From NCBI GenBank assembly GCA_004154925.1, contig QJNS01000132.1:1-64000 (forward strand): 64,000 nt of DNA, read 5' to 3'. The notes below the pieces were generated by a model. The model did no database searches, was not told where the DNA came from, and was given only the letters and a program-made list of their open reading frames with translations. Below, one piece after another: positions 37,153 to 51,400 of this stretch (its first letter is position 1; each line of letters begins with the position of its first letter). This DNA comes from Monosporascus cannonballus (lineage: Eukaryota; Ascomycota; Sordariomycetes; Xylariales). The translations under genes were made by a program, and so were the position numbers.

Positions 37153-40100
37153 ATAACGTAATGTTTATTTCGCAAAAAAACAAAACGGGTATAAAATTTA
37201 TATTATAAAGATATACGGTATTTAATTAAATATAAATATCGGAAAAAATAATATTAATATTATATATATTATTTTTTAACCGGCGGAATACGCTAAAAAG
37301 ACCACAAATTATAATATTCACCTTTTCAATTAAATATGTTTTTTATTTTTTTTTAAATTTTATCGGAACTAAATTTAATATTCAAATCAAATTAATAAAT
37401 ATTTGATTTAATATTACAAAACGTAATACCTAATCGAAATAAAATATTTTTTTACCGTAATGAAATTAATCGGCCTTATAAAAAATAATAATATCGGTAT
37501 TAACCGCTTAATATAATTAATATTACCATATTATATAATATGTAAAAAACCCTAAATAAATTTAAATTTCTTAAAGGAAATAATAATAATTTCGAAATCT
37601 TTTATCGATAAAAACGGTACTAATTAAGGATTAATTATTATTTTTAATAAAATTTAAAAAGATTATGGCCTTATAAAATATCGGCTATATTAAATATATT
37701 TTTAATTCCGTAATTATCTGAGAAAAAGCCTTTATGTAATATATTTTAATTAAAATTATACCGCTTAAAAATAATATAAATAAAATATATTTCCGAATTA
37801 AAAAATAAAATATTTACTAATTATCCGTTAAATTATTTATGTTACTAAATAACATATTATTAATAAATAATAATAAAAAAGCTTTATCGGAAAAATCCTT
37901 ATTTATTAATATATCTTAATCAAAATCTTACAATATTTTTTTATTTATCCGATACGATCAATATATTTAGAAATTACGGTAAACATAATAAATTTAAATT
38001 TGGTAAACTTAATTTTCGAAAAAACATTTTCGATCGAAATATTCCGGAAAACTTTAAATACGTTAAACGTTTTTATTATAAATAATTTATATTAAATATA
38101 TAATTTGAACAAAAATAACGTCAATATATAAATATTATATATTAAAAAAATAAAAAGCGTAAAAAAATGGAATTTCGACAATTTTTAATATAATTACATT
38201 ATTTTATTTAAAAATAAACGATCCGCTTTTAAAATTATTTATATTTAATACGTATTAGATATATTATCGGATTAATAAATACGTATAAATATAAATAAAA
38301 AATTATTTATATATAAAAAAAAGTAAAAATAAAAAACACTATTATTTTTTATGGTATAAATCGATTATTTCGTCTTAATCAGCCTATATTTTGAAAATAT
38401 AATTAATTATTTTCTAATTTTTATAAATAAAATAAAAATTTTCTGAAAATTAATAAAATTAATTTTTTTTAAATCTATATATTTTTGAAAAAGACTTTTA
38501 ATAAATATTATAAATATTATCGATAATACCTTTATTTTCGTTAATTATATTTAATAAAATCGAACGGCGTTTATTATACGAAATACGTCTTAATTTAAAA
38601 AAAACTAAAAAACTTTTATATATTATGTTTACAAAATATATTAATAAAAATAAAAAATAAAATTCGGATAATATTAATTAAAAATTGATAAAAAATCTTA
38701 AAAGGTACTAGATATTATTATAAGGTTTTATAAATTATGTTATTTTATAATATTATTTCAGTTAAAATATAAATTATTTTAACTTTTTTTAAAAATATGG
38801 CTATAATAAAGGACAAAGGTAATAATAATATTCCGTATAATAATACCGTATCGAAACGTTATATTACGAATATAATTTTAAATATTAAATTTATCGTACC
38901 AAAATACGATATCGCCTTATTAAACCTAATTATAAAACGTAATTTATCTTAATTAAAATTAATATAATTATCATAATTTTTTTCGTTAATTAAATTATAT
39001 TTTTATGTAATATATAATAATTTTAGTAAACATTTAATTTTTTAATATATCGCTTTTATTTCTTAATAAATTCGAAAATAATAAAAACCTATTTAATAAA
39101 TTAGGTAAATAATTACCGTCAATTTTGGAAATTATTTTAACTATAATAATTAAAATTACAAAAAAATATATAAAAATATTTGGATTATTATTATTACGAA
39201 ATTATTTCGTTTTTTATTTCGTATTGTCCGATTATTATTTTTTTCTAAAATATATAATTATTTAGTTTAAAATTTTAAATTAATTAAAGGTAAATATTTT
39301 TACAAAATATTCATTTTCGTTTACGATAAAATAAATTATTTTAATTTCGAATAATACTTTTTTTAACGGATAACAGAATATAAGCTTTTTTACGAACATT
39401 ATAAATTTCTTATATAATATATTATAATATTTGCATATAACGGGGTTTTAACTAACCGGAATTAAAAATTCTTATTAATCTGTATATATTAATAATTTTT
39501 CGTATATTTTTTTAAAAATATTAATTAATCGGTTAATCCGAATAGTTAAATTAATAATTCGGTTTAAATCGTTATAAAAAACCTAATTACGAATAAAATT
39601 TTTAAATGTTATATTAATTTTTTTATCTTAAAACTAAAAATTCAAGGTATACGTATATATATTTTGTTTTAAAGTCGTAACCCGGCAAAACTAAATGAAT
39701 TCGAATTTATTATATTTTAAAACAAATAATAACGTAGCGGATTCGAGTTACAATTATTATACGTATTACGGTTTAAAAATAATAAATAAATTTTAATCAA
39801 AACTAAAATAATATTAATAATAAGCCATAACAAAAATAACGATATATATATATATTTTTTTAAAAAAAAACGTCTTATTATTAAGTTATTACGAATTTTC
39901 GTTTTTTTAAAAAAATTAATGTATTAAACGAAGCCGTTTTTACGTAATTGCGACTTAGGCCTTATTAATTCGTTACGGGGATTTGGGATTTGATTAGTAA
40001 ATATTTAGCGTTATGGAGCGGTATTTGAGTAACTTTGAAGAAATTGGGAAAACGAGCCAGGGAGGCCTGAGCTAGCTGAGGTAAGGTATCCGCGTGTATC

Positions 40101-40365
40101 TATTGGATTTGCCAAGGACACACGGGTACCTAATGGGTAAAAAATTTGCATATAAAGCAAATCGCTTTAATAGTTTAAAATAATCTGAAATAATCCGGTA
40201 AAAGTAGTAATATTAAAGATTTTGCAGTTAAATTGTACAAAACCTTTTAGGTATTATAAAACCAAATAACGCCGATTTCCTTTTAAACAAAGTTTAAATT
40301 TCGCTTAAAATTTTATCATTATTATTATCCTGCGTATTATGTGAATCCTTTTTATTTTGCAATTT

Positions 40366-40425
40366 ATTATTTTGCGTATTATTATTTTGCGCGTTATTAT
40401 TTTGCGCGTTATTATTTTACGCGTT
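40366..40425. repeat. Tandem repeat, 4 x 15 bp
   Basis: Four consecutive units of ATTATTTTGCGCGTT with single-base changes (GTATT in unit 1, TTACG in unit 4). Confidence 0.9.
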
Positions 40426-42120
40426 TTTTTAATACGTTTAAAACTTTGGTTATAAATTTTGCTTGACGAAACGCCAGGTTTTTTACCGGAAGTCGTATTT
40501 TTTATTTATGGTCTTATTAAACTTTAATAATAATTTAAAATATTTTAACTAATTATATATCTTTTTATTAAAAAATAATTCGTTTGATATAAATAACGCA
40601 TGAATTAATTATTATAAATAATTAAATTATTTTAAAATTATTTTATATATCATTTACATTTAAACAATTCGATTAATATAGTTTTTGCCGTTTCCTGCAT
40701 AACGCCTATAACAAAGATTTGGAATCGCTATTAGCTTTTAAATTATTACGAAATTTCTTTTATTAAACGTTAAAAAAGCGCTTTTTAAATAATAACTTAA
40801 TGTTTATTTAATATCGTCGTATTTTACGCAAAAACGGTGGTTATATATATTAATATTATTTCAAAATTATTTTGTTTTTTTTAAAAAAGAAATTATTATT
40901 AGGCAAAACGTATTTTTTTCGCCGTTTAAAAAGAACCGGGCCTTTAAGTATTATTTTCCTAGCCGGGCGTTTAAGCAATATCTTCCTAGCCGAGGGTTGT
41001 TTTATAGCGCAAGGAATTCTTTTAACGCCAAATGGTTTTTTTAATTTTAAAATTAATTAACGAACCGTTTACTTAATACGGGTTATTTTGGCTATTATTA
41101 TAATTATTAAATTATTAGTAAAGGATTATTTCATAAATATTTTAATAAAATCTTATTATTGTAATTAAATTTATTATTATAATAATGGAAAGTTATTAAT
41201 TATAATAGCGGTATATTAATAAAAAATATTTTACGAATATTTAATTAAGTATAAATATAGACGATTTTTTTGGGAAAAATAAAATATATAAAATAATATA
41301 AAGTAATTAAAAAAAGTTTCCATAATTTATTTAAATATTTTTTTTTAAAAAACTTTATTTTCTTATTATAATAAAAATAATATTTTTTATAGTAAAAATT
41401 TATGTATTATATAATAAAAAAAATAATAAATAAAAAAAGAAGAAAAACAACCTTAAATCGAATTTAATCCGCTCTTAAAAATTACGAATATATTAATTAT
41501 GTTACTTATCGCCTTAACCTTATGATTATAGGCCTAATTTATTATAATTATAACGATAAATTTGAATTATTCCGGAAAAACGGCCTGTTTTAAATAAGCG
41601 TTAAAATTTGACTTTTCGAAATCTTGTTCGCCTATTTTTTTAATAACCCCCTTATTTTTGGCATTAGTTAGCCTTTTTTTTGCGAAATTAATTTTTAAAT
41701 ATAGTTTTTTTATATTAAAATCCGTTTACTCTAATAATCTAATTAATATATAAAGATTCTTAAACTCCTTAATTTTCGTTTTCATTATTTTCGGTTTTAT
41801 TTGCATTTTTTAAATTATTATTTAATACCCCGTAAAGTTTATTTCATAATAGGTTATCTTAATTCGGCAATTTTTTTAGGTTTTCGATAAACGGAATTTA
41901 AAATACTTTTTGTATTTTGTCCTTACGTTTTGCGAATTATATTTATATATAAATAAGGTCGTTATTATTATATATAATATTATTATTTAAATTAAATATT
42001 TTAGTTCGGATATAAAATAATATAATTAAAATTAATTTAAATTATTACGGTAGTATTAATTAACGGTTAAAATAATATTTTAATTAAATAGAATTCCAAA
42101 TATATTTTATTAAGACGGAA

Positions 42121-42180
42121 AAATATTAAATATATAATAAATTACGTATAAAATATTAAATATATAATAAATTACGTATA
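42121..42180. repeat. Perfect tandem duplication, 2 x 30 bp
   Basis: The 30 bases at 42121-42150 are repeated exactly at 42151-42180. A perfect duplication inside otherwise decayed DNA implies that it arose after the RIP mutations. Confidence 0.95.
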
Positions 42181-45100
42181 AAATAAATAAGATTAGGGAA
42201 TATCTTATTAAGTTGTTATTATAATATTAAAACTGTTTTGTTCGAATAAATATGTAAATAATATAATGAAAAAATAATTTTTGAAATATTAATTAAATTA
42301 TTTACGTTTATATTGAAAATAATTGTTAATAATATCCTTTTTCAGATTATCGTTAGTACGGTATATCGAACCCCTTTTTTTAAGATTTAAATTTAATAAG
42401 TAAATTTCGGTAAGGTTTCTGGAATTCGAAGTAAAAATACGTATAATAAATTATATATTTTGTTTATTATAATTTTCCTAATATATTTTATACGTTTGCT
42501 TAATGTATTTAAGGGTTTTCCGTAAAATATATTATTAAATAATTTTAATTAAAAATATTTTTGTTAATCATTAAATCATTACGGAATTTAACCACCGTAT
42601 TATTTAATAATAAGTAAGTTAAGATGGAAAAATAAATTAATAAACAATTATGAATAAATAAATTATTTATATATTTAAAAGGTTTCGAAATTATTAACTT
42701 AATATCTTTTCGTAATAATCGTCATTATATTAATGGTTGATTAATAAACTTAAAAAATGTTAATTTTGTCCTATTTTTTATTTTTTTTATTTTTTAATAT
42801 TTTATCCGAATAATATTTTTAATTAACCTTAACGATATATTCTTCGCATTTACGTAAATACTTAAGTATAATTTTATATCCGCTTATTATATGGGAAATA
42901 TAGTTTTTCTGGGAAAAACCGAAATTATTCGTTATTTAAATAAAGTATTTGAAAATATTAACCAAAAACGAATAAATTTAAGACCGTTAAAGGGCAATAT
43001 ATAACCCGTTTTTTTCAATAATAAATATTTACGTATAAATCTTTAAATTACGGGATATATTTTTGTAATATGCAACAAAAGAAATTACCGAATTTTAACG
43101 GCTATAAATGTTACGGTCTATTTAAAATACGTTTTTATAATCTAAAATCTTATTTACAATTATATTTTATTAGATTTGTAAAAAGGTTTTTTATTATCGG
43201 AACCGAAGTAAATCCAGATAATAAAGGCGTATAATTATAAAAATTAAATAATTATTTCATAATTATTTTAAAATATACGTATGAATATAATTATATATTC
43301 CTTTTTCGGGTTCATAAGGTTTTTATTTTATTTCGGTAAGCTTTTAAATTTTTTATTTCATTCGTTTAAACTTTTATTAAATTTATTTGGTAACTTTATG
43401 CCATACACCTTAAAAAAGTTATTAAATGCTTTTTATAAAGTATATAATATATATATATAATGCCGAATTTCGTTTACTTATTAGAATTTATCGCTTAACT
43501 TTTGATAAAGTTATTTTTATATAATTATTTATTTAATATCAAAAGTATTACCCTTAATAAGAACGCAAAATCGATTAGTTATTTCTAACTTTTTTAACTA
43601 AGGTAATAACTTATCGTTATTAAATTTATTCGATTTAATATGATAAAATTGGATATTAATTAAAAAACATCGCCTTTTTTATTGCTGGTTAATTTAATAA
43701 ATAATACTTTTTAAAAAGAAAATCCCAAATAAAACGTAATTTAAACGTTATAATTAATTAACATATTAAACTTTAAAGGAAAATTTTTAAATCTATATTT
43801 AATACCCGCATTAATGTATATCCGTATATATTTTATATATATTTTTATTGTTAGTAATTTAAAAGTATTACTCTAAAATAATATTATAATTCGGAAATAT
43901 TTATTTAGAAAACCTCTAATAAGCAAATATTAAAATACGAAATAATTAATTAAAAACCTTTAATCAGAATTAAGTATTTTAAGTAATATGAAATCTTAAT
44001 TATAATAAATAAAATTCATTTCAAAATTATTACTTCTTGAAAAAAGAAAAACAAAGTGAAAAAAGTCCAATAAAAACATATTAATAAAGGGTTATATAAT
44101 ATTTATTTTAAAATTATTTTAAACTATATATTTATTATAATCATATTATAGATTTTATTATTAGCAATTAGGTCCGTTTAATTAATTTCTTAGGGCATAT
44201 ATTATTTCGTAAGTATTTTTTTATAAAACTTATTTTATTTTTTTGAGAAAAGTAAGATATGTAAAATAATACCTATATCACCAACATTTAATTTTGGACG
44301 GCTTAATTATCCGTTAAAAAATTTATATAAAGTTTTTTTAATATTCCGAATTACGATTTGTTTTATTAAATATGCCGATAATTTCGTTTAATAAGTTTTC
44401 GTTATTTTTGCTATTAACGTTTTTTTAAAACTATTACTGCCGTTAAAACCAAACCATCTAATTCTCGTATTAATGCTTCCGATATTCGTAATATTCCCAG
44501 CTAATAATAGGAAAATCGGCCCCCCGTCGTATCTGGGATTAAGATCGGCTTAAATGGTCTGGCGTAATAAAGCGGTTTTTTTAGTTGGGTAAGTTTAGTA
44601 AATTAATTTATTTTTCGTTTAATAATTATTAATTACATTATAAATAATTAAGTTGGGAATTTGGTTTTCGGATATCTTATTTTTAATTCGAATTTATTTT
44701 AATTAGCTTTTAGCTTTAGTAATTTTTACCGTCGCTTTTTAATAAATAATTTTCGTTAAACATTTTACTATTATTTTAATTATTACTAACAAAACGTTTT
44801 AAATTATTATTTCAATTACGGTTATTATTTTATGAAAAAATATTTTGTAAGAATTTATTATTATCGAAATTATTATCGTTAAAACCAAAATCCTCAAAAA
44901 TTTGCAATATTATTTCGGCATTATAATAAATTCGATTAAAGTTATAATAAAAAGTCTTTTTACAGTAAACCGATAATTAACGAAAATTAAAAAAACAATC
45001 GAAATTACGTAAATAAGTGGCGATATACAGTTTTAAAGTTACGTATTAATTTTTTCGAACGTTATTTATTTCCTTTTTCCTTTTTATTAAACCTTACAAT

Positions 45101-47113
45101 AAAATTATTTATTTTATTTATTTTAATTTAAACCTAGTAATACCGAAATAATATAATTAAAAATTACCCATTTTAAATAATACTTTAAATCTTTTACGAA
45201 TTAATAATATTTAAAAGAAACTTTACCAAAATTCCAAAAATTTTATTTTTGATTTTTTCCTCTTACCTAAATTTACTAAATTTATACCTATTCGACGTAC
45301 AGTACAAAATAAGCTAATACCATTAATTAGCTTTGCTTCTAAATCCGCCAAAAAAACATTAGATAAGCCGATAAAACTTTAATTAAAAGCATTTACGCGT
45401 AAGGTTCGGCATTTTAAAGGGAAATCTGGTAATAAATATATAACCCGGATTATTTTATAATTATTTTATTATTAATATTTTTTCATAAATTTATTTCGTA
45501 AAATTCGAAAATCCCAGAAAAATACCTGTTTAAGTTTCAGGAAAATATTATTTTAATATATCGTTCGCGAAATACTTATAAATGCATTATTTTAATTTAT
45601 ACGAATAAAGCCGTTTACTTTGGAAATATTATAAAAAGTTATAAACCAAGTTTTAATTTCTTTATTTTAAAATAATAATTTTTGTATTATTTATAATAAG
45701 TAAATAACGTTTCAGGTAAAAAATATTTATATTATTCGGAAATTTTGTTTTTATTAAAACATAATTATTTTAAGGCCCGCTGTTATAGTTGTAAAAAATT
45801 TAAAAAAAATAATATATATTTTTTAGGTCATTTCAATTAATTATTGTTTATTTATTTTAAATTCCTTTTTTAAAAAAAGGTCTAACAAAGTAATTAATAT
45901 TATTTAATTAAATAAATTTTATTTTAAATTTTATAAATACAAAATTCCTTATCGATAAACCTTTAAATTCCGTATATCTTATATAAATTTTTATTTCGCT
46001 TAAATTTTACACTTATTAAAAATTTCCATTTTATATGTTCCATTTAATTACTTAATTCCTTTTATTTCCAGCCTAATTAAATTTTAGTATCTTGCCTTCT
46101 CAGAATACGTTATTTTTAATTACCGTTACCTTCTTTTTGATATAATTCTAAAATAATTGTATTTAAGATTTTTAGCTTTTAAATCCGTAGTACCCCTTTT
46201 ATTTAAACGTTAAGAATTTAACGAATTATCATTTTAAAATCCGCATACCAAAAATGTTCGGACGCGAAAAGCTAATATTTTGACAAATCAAAATAATATC
46301 GAAAAAGTTCGTTTTAACCTAACGTAACAAATTAAACATAAATTAAATTATTAAAAATACTTAAATTTATATATAATTCCTAAAACATAAACGGTACAAA
46401 ATATATTATTAAATAAAAAATTACTATTTATTTATAAATATTATTTTATAATTATTTTAATATTTTCTTAATTATTAATATTCGGGTAAAATAATAATAC
46501 ATTAATTAAGTTATAACAAAAGAAACCAAAATTGAAAATGTATTAATAATACCAAATAATAACGATAAAATATATATTAACATTAATAATAAAAGAACCG
46601 AAATATTTAATTATAGCAATAGTAGCGTTAATAATATTCGTTATAAATTTAATATTAATTATCTAAATAATTTATTATTTTAATTACCGGAAAATCTTGT
46701 TATACCTTAGGTTAAGAAATTTCGAATACCGATCCTATAAATAATTTTTTGCCTTAATTATTTTTTAATTATTTTACCAATATTTTTAATATTTATTGCC
46801 GGTTTAAAACCGAAATATGTTATTAAATATTTATACAGAAAATAATAATAAATTTTTATATACGTGTTACGTTAAAATTACTGAATTTATAATTAACAAC
46901 ATTACGAATTTTTTAATATAATTTCGTTATATATTTTAATCATTTTTAATATATAAAGCCTTTATAAATCGAAATAATTTAACGTTAATATTAAAATTAA
47001 AAATATTAAGAAAATTACCTTTATATTTCGGGCCGTAACTTCCAATTATTCTTTAATTATTTTATTTTTTTAACCTAATTTTAAATTATTTACCGTTTAA
47101 TATTTAAAATAAT

Positions 47114-47457
47114 TATGACGGCTAGGCTGTTTAACCAACTATTAAACCTTAGTCGTACGGGTTTATGTTAATAAAATTATTGTAAAAATCTGAATAATAA
47201 ATAAAATAACGTATTACGTTTCGTAATAGTAAAAGTGCCTTTGGTAACAAATTATTATTATAAGCTGATATTATTTAAATTATAGAAATAATAAGCGTAT
47301 ATATCTTTCTTTTACTTGCTAGATTATTACCAGCAAATTGGTAATCCGGCTTACCACCAGTGAGTTAATAATCCATTACGTAACCTGCCCTACCACGCAC
47401 TTATAGTTGGGTTATGTCAGACCGTTTCTGGAGACCGTGGCGCGTTGGGCCATGACA
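47114..47457 (-). mobile_element. Solo LTR related to gypsy B/C (TSD ATAAT)
   Basis: This 344-bp LTR (minus orientation TGTCATGGCC..CTAGCCGTCATA) is flanked by ATAAT at 47109-47113 and 47458-47462. Its plus-strand beginning (GACGGCTAGGCTGTTTAACC) is nearly the same as the start of the gypsy C LTR at 54704. The other end (GCGTTGGGCCATGACA) is a variant, so it belongs to a sister family. No internal sequence remains. Confidence 0.88.
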
Positions 47458-47462
47458 ATAAT

Positions 47463-48011
47463 ATAATATCGTAAACAATTTTTATTTTAAGTTATATTAA
47501 TACAAAAATAATTTTTAAACGTTTTTAAAAAATTATAAATTTTTACTTATAAAAATATTTCGGCCCTAGGTATGGTTTTTAACAGTTATCCAAAATACCT
47601 TTTATTTACAAAAAAAACGTTTTATTATATTACTTGGCCCGTTATAGATTTTACGATATTTTTACTTGGAAAAAAGATCCTTTTTTAGTATTACAGAAAA
47701 AAATAAACCTTATAAAAAGTTATTACTGTTTTCGATTTAGACAAATTCGAAATTCAAAAAGGTTTATCCGTTTAATTACGTTAAAGTTTAACGGTATAAA
47801 TAAATAAATTAAATAATTATTTTAAAATAATTTTCAAATAATTTAATTATATTTTAAAACGTATATAAGCGAATATCCCATTTATTTAAAATTATACGTT
47901 ATTTTATTATTAAAGGTTACCGGCTTTATAATTTGGCACAATAAGGTCAAAAAAGATTATTTTATACATTATTTCGATACGAAATCCTGTAACCTTATTC
48001 CCAAAGTTCGC
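47463..48011. other. AT-rich spacer between solo LTR and gypsy B
   Basis: No feature identified. RIP-like base composition; presumably the same old repeat as 37158-47108. Confidence 0.4.
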
Positions 48012-48016
48012 CTTTA

Positions 48017-48414
48017 TGTTATGACCTAACGGTCTTGGCTTCCTCGCAAACGGTTGGGGCCATAAAAAGACAAAAGCTCCGACCACCGTCAAAAAGTCAC
48101 GTAACCGGCTTAAAGGTCTCAAGGTGCCAAGTATCTTAAGCCCTTTGATCCGGCAAAGGGGATTAAAAGGCTTAAAGGGCTTAAGGGTTTAAGCCGTTTA
48201 AATATTTTGAGCCCGGATAAAAATATATATGCTTATTAATTCCATATTTTAAATAATATCAACTTGTAATATAATATCGTCACTTAAAATATCTTCGGAA
48301 TTACGAAATATAATGTATTATTATATTTATTATTTAGATTTTTACAATATTTTTTCTAATATAAATTCGTACGATTAAAATTTAATAATTAGTTAAACCG
48401 TATAATTCGTTATA
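48017..48414 (+). repeat. 5' LTR of gypsy B
   Basis: Begins TGTTATGACCTAACGG and ends in the RIP form of CGTCACA (CGTTATA). Aligns along its length with 54362-54703 joined to 61449-61504. It contains clustered short GGCTTAAAGGGCTTAAGG-type repeats at about 48165-48200. Confidence 0.93.
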
Positions 48415-51400
48415 CGTTACAGGTTTTTATTTAATAATATTATTAAATTTTAAGTAACATTTAATATTGTTAAAATATCGATTAATATTTAGGAAACCTT
48501 TATTTAATAGCTTTAGGATCGAATTCGGAAATTGGAAAAAAAAGTCCGATAACTTAGAGTTACGTTATTTGCTTAAATTTCTTTCGTTTATATAAAGCCC
48601 AAAAAACCAGAGTTTTATAATGGGAAAGGTAATTTTTAAACCTTTTTAACTTAAGTACGAATTTACTTTTGCTTTTTAAATTTTAACAACTTAGCGAATA
48701 TGGTTTTAATAATAAAAATATACTTAATAAAAAATACGGTTAATTAATTTGAATTTATTATGAAAAGTTTTTTAAAAATGTGAAAATTAAATAAAAAGGA
48801 TTTTTAATAAGATTTTTTCGTTTTATATTAATTTCGAAAATAAAATATACGATAATTTCGATAATCCGGATAAAAAACGATTTATGGCTTAATAAATTTT
48901 GCAATTCCGATAAAAAAACTTCCATTTAAATATGCCGTAATTTTTAAACGTTTTACCGTTAAAACGGGATAAAAAATAATAAAACCGATATTTTTATTAA
49001 TATATTTTATAAAGGATTACAAAATAATATAAAAAGTAAAATTATTCGAATTAAACGATTAGTTATTTTAAACCGATATATTATAAAAATAATTAAAATT
49101 AATAATTCATAATTTGAAAAACGATAAAAAAAAGAAATAATATGTTTTACGTTCGGGATATAATAAATCTAATTAAGGAAAAAACAAAATATACGTTTTA
49201 CCTTTTACGAAACGGCGTTAGAACTTATAGAATTCGGCGTTATCCATAAATAAAATTAAAGGCAAATTAAATGATTTAATTGCGGCAAAATAAGATATAA
49301 AATTTACAAATATAAAAAATCTAAGAAATTACGATAAAATAATTAAAAACTTATACCGGAAAAATAATCCAGAAATAATTTTAAAAAAAAAGATAATGAA
49401 ATTATTAATATAATTTAAACCAAATATATATTAAGCTTATGGCAAAAGATTTAATAAGGATTATTACGATAAGAAATTTGATAGGGAATACGAAAAACCA
49501 GAAAGTTAATTTAATAAATATTACGAATATAATAAAAAACATTATAAAAATAATTATGCAAATATTAAAATTCAACAGAAAAACTTTATCCCGGAATATG
49601 CGGTCAATACGGCAAAATATATGATATATATTGCCAACGACGAAAGTATTTAAATTATAAAAAGTGGAAATAATATATTTATGGGCGAATTATATATATA
49701 TATTACGAGAGATTCGATTTTTTAAGCCGTTTAAATATAATAAAAATAATAAGTAATACTATCGACATTTTCGAACCATAGATTTAAAAAATGTCCAATA
49801 ATTAGCGGAAGTAAAGAATTGGCCCGAAAAAAAGTAATATCCGTAAAAAAACCTTTTTTGTTATTATAAATAATATAATTAACAAACTGAAAAAAGGTAA
49901 TCCAGCATACGGTAAAGAAATATTATTAAAAAGTTATTACCGACCTTTATTTTTAATTAGTATTTATTATAAATTTTGACGAAAAAAAAACTATTAAAAC
50001 AGAAATACGTTAATTTATAAAAGATTTCTGAAATAATAATTAGGATAACGCATAATAGCATATAATCGTAAACATAAAAAAACAATTTATTTAATAAGAA
50101 AAGGAATTATAAGAAAATTAAAAAATAATTAATATAACTTAAAAAAATAATATGTTGGCAATAATAATAGATATAGCAGCTTAACGCGTTAAACGAAAAA
50201 ATAGAAACAAAACTTAGTAAATTTAAATAAAAGTTAAAAGAAAAGAATTATTTATAAAAAAGTTACAAAATAACGAAACTCAGAAAAATTAAAGGGAACT
50301 TTTAAAAAAAAACTTTAAACGCGACGATAAAAAACGTTAATAACTTTATTACTTTAAAAATCCGAATCGGAACGTATTAATATATCGTAATAATAAATTG
50401 CAAACCTTTAGGCGGAAATTATATGATACCAAATATAATTAATAAATTTAAATTATTATAAAGATATAAGTTAAAACCTTATATAAAAATAAATACCGAA
50501 AGTTAAAAATTCGTTTACGATAACGGAAAGATTATACGCAAAATTAATTACCTTAAGACTTTTACTTAAAAACGATATTAAATAATTAATTTTAATATCG
50601 TTTTATTTAGAAATTACGATATAATCTTAGGATTACCATAAATACGTTAATATGGAATTTTGATTAACGGTATAACTGGCCAGATAAAGTTCGTTTCATT
50701 CCTTATTAATAAATAAGAAAAATGAAAAACTTAATATACGATTAATAATGGCGATAAATATAAGCATAAAAATACGATAAATACCTTATTATTTAAAGGA
50801 GTAAAATATAAAAAAACCGATATCAAAAATATATAACGTATTATTATTATTATTAAAACGAAATTAATGTAATTAAATAACGATTTGGAACAATAAAAAT
50901 AATAACCTAAAAAATTTAAAAAATTAATTAATATATTATTATAATGTTATAGATATAAGTAGTTTTTTAAAAAGGAACTTAATACATAACTATTAGAATA
51001 TAACGAATAAGATTATAAAATAATCCTTAAAAAGCATTTTCGACAAAGTTTTATTGTATTTATAACTTTAGCGAAAATGAATTACGTATTTTTAAGAAAT
51101 ATCTGGAAAATTGGTTACAAAAAGAATAAATTCGATTTTCGAAATTACCAGCAGAATATCTGATATTTTTCGTACCTAGAAAAAATAAGAAATTACCACT
51201 TATAGTTAATTTTCGATAATTAAACGATATAACGGTTAAAAATCGAATATTATTACCCTTAATTACGGAAATGAAAAACCGATTTTACGGAATTAAATAA
51301 TTTATAATATTTAATTTTAAAGATAAGTATAACCTTATTAAAATTAAAAGAAAATATAAATAAAAAAATAACCTTTAAAACGAAATACGGATTTTTTAAA

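Larger units (their letters stand above)
37158..47108. other. AT-rich RIP-mutated repeat DNA, unclassified, with small tandem repeats
   Basis: No domain could be identified. Less AT-rich islands occur at 39960-40140 (with GGTAAGGTATCCGCG and CACACGGGTACCTAATGGGT, related to the palindromic ends at 22279 and 62280) and at 44440-44600. It may be the continuation of 22501-29785. Tandem repeats at 40366-40425 and 42121-42180 are listed separately. Confidence 0.5.

Noticed and set aside
42121..42180. CRISPR-like direct repeats
   Set aside because: Two adjacent identical units with no spacers, in a eukaryotic genome; a simple tandem duplication.
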